This document shows, in pieces, positions 7,196-15,276 of a DNA stretch of 57,225 nt. Origin of the DNA: Peptococcus simiae (GTDB taxonomy: Bacteria; Bacillota; Peptococcia; Peptococcales; Peptococcaceae); assembly GCF_046097595.1 (NCBI RefSeq), contig NZ_JBJUVG010000012.1, positions 1 to 57,225 on the forward strand. The letters are read 5' to 3'. Below the pieces are notes generated by a model, which saw nothing but the letters and a program-made list of their open reading frames with translations, had not been told where the DNA came from and searched no databases. Position 1 is the stretch's first letter; each line of letters opens with the position of its first letter. A program made the translations under genes and the position numbers.

Positions 7196-10100
7196 ATGAC
7201 TAAAGAAATGGAAAGAAATGAAGATTGTATTGAAGAGAAGGATCTTGTTTACTTAATTAGTACTCCGGAGAAACGTGGAGCTGTTTTATCGGTTTCAAGC
7301 GTAGGAGCTAGAAAAAGGTATCAGGTATTTATTGATGGAGCGGTAAAAACCTTTTACGCCGGTCAAATAGCGAGAGTCGATGATTCCAATGAGTATGAGT
7401 GGACACCGATCAACAAATTCAGAAGTATACTAACGGCGTATCAACTTAATAATCCCTCAATGCACGACTTGTATTCACTAAATTCAGCAAGAATTGATTT
7501 TGTGCCCTATCAGTTTCGACCGGCCCTCAAACTAATCCATGCTGATGAACCTAGAATATTAATTGCGGATAGTGTAGGCGTCGGTAAAACGATTGAAGCC
7601 GGCTTAATCATAAAAGAGTTAGCTGCTAGAAAAGATTTAAAAAATATCTTAATCATATGCCCCAAGCCCTTAGTGACTGAGCGTAAGTGGGAGTTGGAGA
7701 TGAAACGCTTCGACGAGCAATTTTATCCTGTGGATGGGGCTACATTACGTCAAATTATTTTAGATACAGAATGCGATGGTAGATGGCCGTCGCGCTATAG
7801 CAGAATCATTATCCCTTACTCTATTTTAGACAGCACTATTTACGAAGGAAAAGGCAGGAAGACTAGTACAGGTTTTGGACTAAAAAATTTAAATCCGGCA
7901 CCTCATTTTGATTTAGTTATTGTAGATGAGGCTCACCATATAAGAAATGGAAGTATGCAAAAAGAAAAAGCTTTTGCATATAAGAGTACCAGGTATTTTT
8001 GTGATCACGCTGATGCGGTCGTTATGTTAACAGCCACACCTCTCCAAACCAGTGATAGGGACCTCTTTACTTTATTGAATGTACTAAGGCCTGATGTCGT
8101 GATAGATGAATCTACTTTCTCTACAATGATGGAACCGAATGAATATATCTCAGAGGCTGTGCACGTTATTCGTTCAGCTGGTGAACACTGGCAACAGAAA
8201 ACGATAAATACATTGAAATCTATAGAAGATACATCTTGGGGAGATAAGGTGATTTCTCGTCATCCTAACTATCAGGCGGTTATCAGCACGCTAAAAAAAC
8301 CGAATTTGTCTCGTTCTGAGCGTGTTAAGCTAATTTCTAGAACGGAATCTTTGCATAGCTTTGATACCATGATCAATCGGACGAGAAGAAGGGATATCCA
8401 GGATTTCTGTATACGGCGGTCACATACATTGGAAACGAGGTTTACCGACTATCAGCGCAATCTGCATGATGCTGTCCAAAAGTTTGAAGCGGAAGTTCTA
8501 TCGATTTTGCATAGTGAAAGCAGTATTTTATTTATGATGACCACGCTACGGCGACAGACGGCCAGCTGCATTTTTGGCTTAGCACCATTTTTAGAAGATA
8601 TCATTCATCGCCGTCTTGGACAAATTAACGAGTATGTAGATCTGTTTATGGATGACTTGAGTGACGGCGCATGCAATAAATTTGTGAAAATGGCTGAAGA
8701 AATCATGGACCTAGCGAATAACTTGCCTACTGAAGATCCAAAATTTGATAGCGTACTGGAGATTATTAAGCAAAAACAAGAGCAGGGAAATAATAAAATC
8801 ATTCTCTTTAGCACGTTTAGACACACATTAAATTATTTGAAAAGGAAATTGAACCAGGAAGGGCTCCGTGTCGCTCAAATTGATGGCAGCGTTGAGGATT
8901 TTCAGAGGTTAGAGTATCGCAGGCGTTTTGAACTTCATAAAGCAGATAGGGAGGCTATTGATATCCTGCTATTTACTGAAGTTGGATCTGAAGGCCTAGA
9001 CTATCAGTTTTGCGACATGCTTATTAATTATGACTTGCCTTGGAACCCCATGAGAATTGAGCAACGGATAGGGCGGATTGATCGTCGAGGTCAACAAAGT
9101 GACGTTGTTAATATATACAACGTTATTACTGCAGATACAGTTGATGCGGATATATATCACCGTTGCTTAAATAGAATAGGTATATTTGAAAGAAGCTTAG
9201 GTGAATGTGAAGCCATTATTGGTGAAATGGCTAGCAAAATCGAGCGCATTATCGTCAATGATGAATTAACACAAGACGAAAGAGAAATAAAGCTTGAACA
9301 GATGGCCGATAATGAAGTGAGGCGTATACAAGAGCTAAATAATTTGGAAGAAGCACAAAAAGAGCTCTTTGGTTTTGACTTATCTAATATGAATATGACC
9401 ACAGAGCTTGAACAGGCAACAAATGATTGGTTAAGTGCACCCTTGGTTCAAAAACTTATCGAAAATTATCTGGATGAACGGTTAGAAGAAGGCAATCATG
9501 TTATGGGTGATGATAAAATAAAAAGATTGCGTCTGAATGCTGGTTCCAGGCAAAAACTACTTGAAGATTTTAGAAATCTGGAAGTGGTGAGTGACTCAAG
9601 TTCAGTTGGTTGGGAGCGTTTTTTGAAAGGGGGCAAGGCAACACATGAGATTACTTTTGAAGCGGAAGCAGCAGAAGCAAATGAAAACATATTTTTTATC
9701 ACTTCGATGCACCCGCTATCTAGACAAGCGGCAAAATATTATGCGACTGATCAAGTCGCACGTATTTGTATGACTTGTGATTATGACCAAATAGCTCCCG
9801 GAGAGTACCCCTTTTCTCTCTATGCATGGAAGTATACGGGGCTGAAAAATAATTTTGAGCTTATTTGTATATCTGAAGAGGATGACCTGTCTCAAAATTT
9901 GCTTGAAATTATTCTGGGTGACTGTAGGGACTTAAAGACGGTTTCAGATGCTGATTACAAGGAGGCCTGGGATCACTTAGAAGAAAGTCATATAAAAAAG
10001 TGGGAACAGTCAAAAAACCGCTATTTACAAGAAGTTAGCGCTACAAGTACATTCAGACTGGAAAGTTTAAAGGACAGTTTTGAGCGGAAGCGGACTCGCT

Positions 10101-10273
10101 TAGAAAAACAAATTGATGAAGCGCAAGATGAAGGTATAAAACGTATGAGAACGAGTGAGTTAGCAACTATAGAAAGAAGATACTCTTCAAAAGTTGAAGA
10201 AATCAGAGATTTAGCTGGTCGTGCAGATGTACACACCAGCCTGCTTGCAAATGGCATCATAAAGGTAAAATGA
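7196..10273 (+). CDS. SNF2/RapA-like superfamily II helicase
   Basis: A 1025-aa protein. Residues about 15-60 look like a small beta-barrel of SH3/Tudor type, as found at the N-terminus of RapA-like ATPases. The SNF2 core follows: motif I ADSVGVGKT at 124-132, motif II DEAHH at 244-248, motif III LTATP at 279-283. The second RecA lobe has EVGSEGLDYQ near 595 and QRIGRIDRRGQ near 624-633. Motif I has Ser where RapA has Glu, but the Walker lysine and threonine are intact. The C-terminal 80 residues are charged and probably coiled-coil. No nuclease or methylase motif was seen. It is closest in style to RapA/HepA and the DISARM DrmD helicase, but other DISARM genes are absent. AT-rich and unlike the flanking genes. 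The start has GAAGGG upstream, and the next gene starts 10 bp after the stop. Confidence 0.9.
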   Translation: MTKEMERNEDCIEEKDLVYLISTPEKRGAVLSVSSVGARKRYQVFIDGAVKTFYAGQIARVDDSNEYEWTPINKFRSILTAYQLNNPSMHDLYSLNSARIDFVPYQFRPALKLIHADEPRILIADSVGVGKTIEAGLIIKELAARKDLKNILIICPKPLVTERKWELEMKRFDEQFYPVDGATLRQIILDTECDGRWPSRYSRIIIPYSILDSTIYEGKGRKTSTGFGLKNLNPAPHFDLVIVDEAHHIRNGSMQKEKAFAYKSTRYFCDHADAVVMLTATPLQTSDRDLFTLLNVLRPDVVIDESTFSTMMEPNEYISEAVHVIRSAGEHWQQKTINTLKSIEDTSWGDKVISRHPNYQAVISTLKKPNLSRSERVKLISRTESLHSFDTMINRTRRRDIQDFCIRRSHTLETRFTDYQRNLHDAVQKFEAEVLSILHSESSILFMMTTLRRQTASCIFGLAPFLEDIIHRRLGQINEYVDLFMDDLSDGACNKFVKMAEEIMDLANNLPTEDPKFDSVLEIIKQKQEQGNNKIILFSTFRHTLNYLKRKLNQEGLRVAQIDGSVEDFQRLEYRRRFELHKADREAIDILLFTEVGSEGLDYQFCDMLINYDLPWNPMRIEQRIGRIDRRGQQSDVVNIYNVITADTVDADIYHRCLNRIGIFERSLGECEAIIGEMASKIERIIVNDELTQDEREIKLEQMADNEVRRIQELNNLEEAQKELFGFDLSNMNMTTELEQATNDWLSAPLVQKLIENYLDERLEEGNHVMGDDKIKRLRLNAGSRQKLLEDFRNLEVVSDSSSVGWERFLKGGKATHEITFEAEAAEANENIFFITSMHPLSRQAAKYYATDQVARICMTCDYDQIAPGEYPFSLYAWKYTGLKNNFELICISEEDDLSQNLLEIILGDCRDLKTVSDADYKEAWDHLEESHIKKWEQSKNRYLQEVSATSTFRLESLKDSFERKRTRLEKQIDEAQDEGIKRMRTSELATIERRYSSKVEEIRDLAGRADVHTSLLANGIIKVK

Positions 10274-10283
10274 GGGATTGATT

Positions 10284-13200
10284 ATGGGTATTATTGAAGA
10301 GTTGAAAGATAGATATTCTGATAAATTGACTGAAGATGAGGCCCTAGAGCTTAGTAGGATTTTAAGAGAGGAGATTAAGGAGAGTGACCTTGTAACGATA
10401 GATGACCATAAGGAATTTCTGGCACTAGTGACAAAGGTACGTAAATTAGCTGATCTTGGTTTGAAACTGTCTGGAAAAAATTGTAGACAAACAATAACGG
10501 ACTTGTTGGCTGTAGGTGAGAATGGGGTCTACCAAAACAGTTTGAGGTTTTTGTATGAGCTGATACAAAATATAGATGACTGTGAGTATGACAGCATAGA
10601 AGACTGTCATCTAGACATAAAGTTTAATGCTCAGGGAGAAGTAGGCTATATCGAATTACGTTACAACGAAAGAGGGTTTACACCAAAAGATGTTTTTGCC
10701 ATTACGGGTATTGCAGAAGCATCTAAAAATATATCAGCAGATAAGATGGAGATTGGGGAAAAAGGCTTAGGATTTAAGTCTGTGTTTGGGATTGCGGATA
10801 AGGTTTTGATTCAGAGTGGGAAATTTTCTTTTGAACTGGATAAAGAGGAGATTATGATTCCCAAACCGCAATATGACCATTTTGAAGGTATCTCCGGGAG
10901 TAAGCTGGTACTTCAAATGTCACCTCAAACCTGTCAGGATTTTTTTGGAAAAATATTTGATGTTTATAAGGACAAGGAGGCTCTTTTAACACAAAACCCC
11001 ATCCTGTTTCTTAATAAGTTAACCCATTTAAAGATATATATGGATAGCTTTCGTCGTCTGGAATTTAATGTAAATAGGGTTCCGAAAGAGAAAGTAGGGG
11101 ATTTATTCATTGAAAAAAATGTTGGCATTTCTATAGATATGGAATTTTCTACATGTGATAGAAAAATAGACCCTCAATCTAATGTTATTAATTGTTGCCG
11201 TTACACCATGCCTATTACCTATGGAAAAGAAGAGTGTTTTTCGCGGTATGGTAATAATGTTCAATTTGACGAACGTAAGCATAATTTGGTAGCTGTTATC
11301 CCTCTTGACGATTTAGAGGTCAAAACAGGGCTTTTATACTCCTTTCTGCCCACACAAATCAAAACAAATATTCCACTTTTTCTTCATGTGCCTTTTAAAT
11401 TAGATGTTTCGAGAGAGTTTGTTGATCCACAAGGATACAATGCCTGGTTCAGTAAGTCGATTACCTACTTATCGGAATTTCTTAAAGTGGTTTATATAGA
11501 CTTGGCTCATAATATTCAAAATAAGATTGTTGATTATATCCCAAAGTCTAGCGAGAGTATATTTAAAATCGGCGAAAATGAGAAGGTGGCTTGTCTGGAT
11601 CATGAGGAGCTTAAGGGTGAAATCATCTGCAGTCAAAATATTTTTTATACAGCCATCGGTAACTATCAACCTGCTAACCGGGTCGTTTCATTCAGTAAAG
11701 ACATTGAATTAGCTGATCCACTTGCAGTCTATCAGCTCTTGGGGGAACAGCGAGAGCTTTTCATCCCGTCAACGGCAAAGAACATGCGGCCTTTTGGTAT
11801 AGAGATTATAAAAGAGGTGTACGAGAAATTATTTGAAAATGCAGTTGGAAATCCTGAGTATTTTGAGCAAATCATGAGTTGCTTAGAGACCTTAAAAGTG
11901 ACAGAGGAGGACTATCGACTTTTAATAGAACAGTCTGACTCAATTGTTCTACGAGAAAGTGAACTTAGTGTTGTTGGCAAATATGTTAAATTTCTGAAAG
12001 AAGTACAGAGCGTTTCAGCTAACTTCATTCATCTGGGAAAGAAGCCGCCTGTCCAGGTGACTGGTGAAACGGCTCCTATTGATGAAAAAGCGCGTCAAGA
12101 AATTATTAAACTGGTGCAGGAGGCTAATCTAAAGTCAGTCTTTGAAAATTATTTTAATCAAAATAAGGATAAAATTTTCACAGTAAAATCAGAAGCAGAC
12201 CTTGCCCTACTGGGAGAGAATGGGATTGTTTTGAAGAAGGGGGAAGAGCTCAACTCTTTAGCCATCTTGGTAGAACCCTTTGATTCTAATAAAATTTTTT
12301 CCTTATCTTTAAAACTAAGGGCTGCGACTAAGCGTTTAGATAGAATTGAAGAGGATGATGCTTGCTCTAACTTACAGTATTTGGAGCACTTGAGAGATGT
12401 TCGTAAAAGCATAAAAATAGCTTATGGGGAAAAGACCTACCAAGGTTATGTTTCAGTCATAAAAAAAATTGGCGCCAATCCAGATAGATTTTTGAACGAA
12501 CTCCTGCAAAATGCCGATGACTGTTCTTTTTCGACAGATATAGTGCCCAGTTTTTCCCTGGAAATACAGGATAAGCTTATTAAGACGATTTCGAACGAAG
12601 AGGGCTTTACAAAAGCAAATGTTAGAGCAATAACAGCTATTGGGGATTCCACTAAAAAGTTTTTACAGAAGAAGGATTTCGAACCCATTGGTGAGAAAGG
12701 GGTTGGCTTTAAATCTGTATTTGGGATTGCTGACTCTGTTGAAATACACAGTAATGGTTTTGATTTTGAAATTAAGGCAACAGCACCAACCATTCCGGCT
12801 AAGTGTTCCGCCTTACAACATGGCAAGGGTACCGTTATGGTATTTAAGACCAAAGAAGGAGTGGGAGAAGGTCTTAGAAAAAAAGATAAGAATGAGCAAC
12901 TTAGACTTTGCCTATGCCTGCGTAAATTAAAGCGTATTTCTTTTCCAGGGATAGATATCGAAATCAAGGACCTACCCTCGGAAAGGCAGATAACGTTAAT
13001 AGGATCCAATAATAAGAAAGAAAACTACGCCTTAAAGCGATTTGAATATAACTTCATAGTCCGGGATGAAGCCGCTTTAAAGGACAGAAGGAGTGGTGGT
13101 AGGGAAATCAGCCGTGATCAAAAGATTACAATTTATGCTTATATAAACAAAGTGCCGGCTGAATCCTTTGTATATTCAGGCCTTCCGACGGAAATCAGGA

Positions 13201-15056
13201 GCGATGTGCCCCTCATTATTGATGCACCTTTTGACTTAACCTCATCTAGAGAGGGCATCCTAGAAAACCATTGGAACAATATCATTCGAGACGAAGTTTA
13301 TCAGGCTGTTTTTTCTTTTATTGAACAAGAACAAAACCTGGCAAAAGGAGGCGGCCGTACAAGCATTGGTGGCTTGAATGTATTAGACTACGTGCACTTT
13401 GAATCGGTAGGTGGCCGACTCCAATCTAAGAATTTTGGGAATCACTACCTGAACGCATATGATTGGAGCGACTTGCTTAAAAACTTTCAGTTCATTCCGA
13501 TCGTAGGCAGGGAAAATTTCGTTTCCCCCCAGGAAGGTGGAGTAATTATCCCGGAGTTTATGCTCAAGTTGACCAATAAGAGGATTCTTGAGAATTTTTT
13601 TAAGAAACCTATTCTGGATACTTCGGAAAAGGAGAAATATATCCCCCAGTTGAAGGAGCTTGGTTGTGAGAAAGTAGCAGAGGGGGAAGTCTTCAGTTTT
13701 TTGCAGCAATATGTGTCTCAATATATTCATGAAAAGGAATTTAGAAACGCACTTTATGATTACCTAGCTAAACAAAATGGAGCTTTGGGGCTACATGATG
13801 TAAAAAATCTCAGCATCTTTCCACTTAAGAATGAACAGGGGACTGAATATGTCCCGTACTCGGATGAAATATATTTAATGCCCGCAGTCAGTGAAACTAA
13901 TATCGATATTGCTCAGTATCAAATTTTAGATACATCTATTATGAGCGCTAGTCTTGCAGATGCTATTTTGGGTGAGTATATCAGAATCCAGACGTTATCC
14001 CAAGAAGTGCTCGATGCTAGAGAGCAGGAGCAACGTATAAATCTCATAGAGTCATTAGATGGTCACGACGATTCAAAGCGTCTTGAAGAGGTGGCAAAAT
14101 ATTTACTTGATGATTTTAAAAAAGGAAAATTGAACCCCTCTATAATTAAAAGAGGTCTACAAGGGATACTAAAGAAAATTCCTATGTTAATGAGAAGCGG
14201 TGAATATAGAAGAGAAGGTAAGTTCATAGCAGGTCATTTGACAACCCGGGGCTCCTTGCTAAAACGTATTGTTGTAGGCGATGAATTTTTGGCTTTTGCT
14301 CACTTTCTTGAAATGTACCCCGTAAGTTCTATTCATTATGATAATCTGGTTTTGATAGATAAAGTTTCAGATGAAGATATAAAGGATCTATCCCAGCTGG
14401 ATAATTATGAAGACATAATAAGAAGGCTAATCCGAGAAGGATATATTTCAGAGGAGCAGCTACAAAAGTTCAAGCTGGAATTTTTGGTTGATACGCAAGA
14501 CAGCTTTGAATCTAAAGAGGAATTTCCTGAAGAATGCGTTGTCAACTACGGTAAAATACAAAAACATATAAAGGAACTATGGAGTAAGGATAAAAATAGA
14601 TATATTGAAAAAAAAGTAACAAGATGGGAACCTGAACATGCCTTTGAAGAAAAAGTTTATGTGAATACAATGTATAGGAGTAAAGAGCATCACGGGGCAT
14701 ATTTCTGCCAGATGTGTGGGAAAGTATTTCCAGGGAAATATATTGAATGTGATCAAATTGAAAGGGAACCGGTGTATGCTTGGAAACAGATGCATCTCAA
14801 TCTTTGCTTAGAATGCAGTAAAGACTTCAAATCTATGCGGGCTAATGACGATTTTTATGAGAAATTCCTAAGGAATTTAGAAGATCTGGATATTATTATT
14901 TCAACGGAACGAGGTTTTTTTGACATATCCATGGATTCTGAAAAAACTATACGATTTACTGCGAAACACTTGGCTGAAGTGCGGGAAATTTTAAAGAGGC
15001 AAAAGCAAGAGGGAAAAGGCCGGCGATTAAGACGCGTAAATAATAAGAGACCTTAG
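10284..15056 (+). CDS. Giant twin sacsin/Hsp90-like ATPase protein
   Basis: A 1590-aa protein with two GHKL (Hsp90-fold) ATPase modules of the sacsin/NO VEIN type. Module 1 has N-box ELIQNIDD near residue 92, YNERGFTPKDV near 127 and IGEKGLGFKSVFGIAD near 157. Module 2 has ELLQNADD near 740, SNEEGFTKANV and IGEKGVGFKSVFGIAD near 802. The two modules are recognisably related, suggesting internal duplication. Near residue 1475-1515 lies a probable zinc module: CQMC, a spacer of about 30 residues, then CLEC. The rest is not recognised. In eukaryotes this ATPase fold occurs in the chaperone-like sacsin. The ATG at 10284 has GAGGG seven bases upstream, so it is preferred over the in-frame TTG at 10278. 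It is tightly coupled to the SNF2 gene, so the two proteins probably act together, likely in defence against foreign DNA (inference). Confidence 0.85.
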   Translation: MGIIEELKDRYSDKLTEDEALELSRILREEIKESDLVTIDDHKEFLALVTKVRKLADLGLKLSGKNCRQTITDLLAVGENGVYQNSLRFLYELIQNIDDCEYDSIEDCHLDIKFNAQGEVGYIELRYNERGFTPKDVFAITGIAEASKNISADKMEIGEKGLGFKSVFGIADKVLIQSGKFSFELDKEEIMIPKPQYDHFEGISGSKLVLQMSPQTCQDFFGKIFDVYKDKEALLTQNPILFLNKLTHLKIYMDSFRRLEFNVNRVPKEKVGDLFIEKNVGISIDMEFSTCDRKIDPQSNVINCCRYTMPITYGKEECFSRYGNNVQFDERKHNLVAVIPLDDLEVKTGLLYSFLPTQIKTNIPLFLHVPFKLDVSREFVDPQGYNAWFSKSITYLSEFLKVVYIDLAHNIQNKIVDYIPKSSESIFKIGENEKVACLDHEELKGEIICSQNIFYTAIGNYQPANRVVSFSKDIELADPLAVYQLLGEQRELFIPSTAKNMRPFGIEIIKEVYEKLFENAVGNPEYFEQIMSCLETLKVTEEDYRLLIEQSDSIVLRESELSVVGKYVKFLKEVQSVSANFIHLGKKPPVQVTGETAPIDEKARQEIIKLVQEANLKSVFENYFNQNKDKIFTVKSEADLALLGENGIVLKKGEELNSLAILVEPFDSNKIFSLSLKLRAATKRLDRIEEDDACSNLQYLEHLRDVRKSIKIAYGEKTYQGYVSVIKKIGANPDRFLNELLQNADDCSFSTDIVPSFSLEIQDKLIKTISNEEGFTKANVRAITAIGDSTKKFLQKKDFEPIGEKGVGFKSVFGIADSVEIHSNGFDFEIKATAPTIPAKCSALQHGKGTVMVFKTKEGVGEGLRKKDKNEQLRLCLCLRKLKRISFPGIDIEIKDLPSERQITLIGSNNKKENYALKRFEYNFIVRDEAALKDRRSGGREISRDQKITIYAYINKVPAESFVYSGLPTEIRSDVPLIIDAPFDLTSSREGILENHWNNIIRDEVYQAVFSFIEQEQNLAKGGGRTSIGGLNVLDYVHFESVGGRLQSKNFGNHYLNAYDWSDLLKNFQFIPIVGRENFVSPQEGGVIIPEFMLKLTNKRILENFFKKPILDTSEKEKYIPQLKELGCEKVAEGEVFSFLQQYVSQYIHEKEFRNALYDYLAKQNGALGLHDVKNLSIFPLKNEQGTEYVPYSDEIYLMPAVSETNIDIAQYQILDTSIMSASLADAILGEYIRIQTLSQEVLDAREQEQRINLIESLDGHDDSKRLEEVAKYLLDDFKKGKLNPSIIKRGLQGILKKIPMLMRSGEYRREGKFIAGHLTTRGSLLKRIVVGDEFLAFAHFLEMYPVSSIHYDNLVLIDKVSDEDIKDLSQLDNYEDIIRRLIREGYISEEQLQKFKLEFLVDTQDSFESKEEFPEECVVNYGKIQKHIKELWSKDKNRYIEKKVTRWEPEHAFEEKVYVNTMYRSKEHHGAYFCQMCGKVFPGKYIECDQIEREPVYAWKQMHLNLCLECSKDFKSMRANDDFYEKFLRNLEDLDIIISTERGFFDISMDSEKTIRFTAKHLAEVREILKRQKQEGKGRRLRRVNNKRP

Positions 15057-15073
15057 CTGTTATATATCTTATA

Positions 15074-15276
15074 CTTATAGGGCTTTGGAGCATTAATAGT
15101 CCACAAGCATGACAGATTTATAAATTTTCCCTAAATTTTTCCCTAAAGGAAACTAATTTTGAAGGTCCTGGCGAAACGGCCTTACGCTCTCCGCCCACAC
15201 ACAAAAGCTCCCACACCTGAATGGTGCGGGGGCTTTGCTATATCTCTTACGCTCTCATGCCAGCTTATAGGGCTTT
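15074..15276. repeat. 13-bp direct repeat of the carB 3' end
   Basis: CTTATAGGGCTTT occurs at 15264-15276, where it is the carB tail including its stop codon, and again at 15074-15086 just inside the island edge. Downstream of both copies partial similarity continues (aata-tccaccag versus aatagtccacaag after an 8-base offset). A second pair, CTTACGCTCTC, occurs at 15181-15191 and 15246-15256, flanking the carAB terminator. These could be insertion or recombination scars. No matching copy was seen at the left island edge. Confidence 0.5.
15202..15238 (-). terminator. Intrinsic terminator after carB (possibly bidirectional)
   Basis: AAAGCTCCCACACC, loop TGAAT, GGTGCGGGGGCTTT, with mismatches in the stem. 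On the minus strand it is followed by TTTTG. It lies between the convergent island operon and carB and could serve both. Confidence 0.7.

Noticed and set aside
7196..15056. DISARM, type I restriction-modification or BREX system
   Set aside because: The helicase resembles DrmD, but there is no methyltransferase, DUF1998 protein, phospholipase D, specificity subunit, PglX or PglZ in or near the island.
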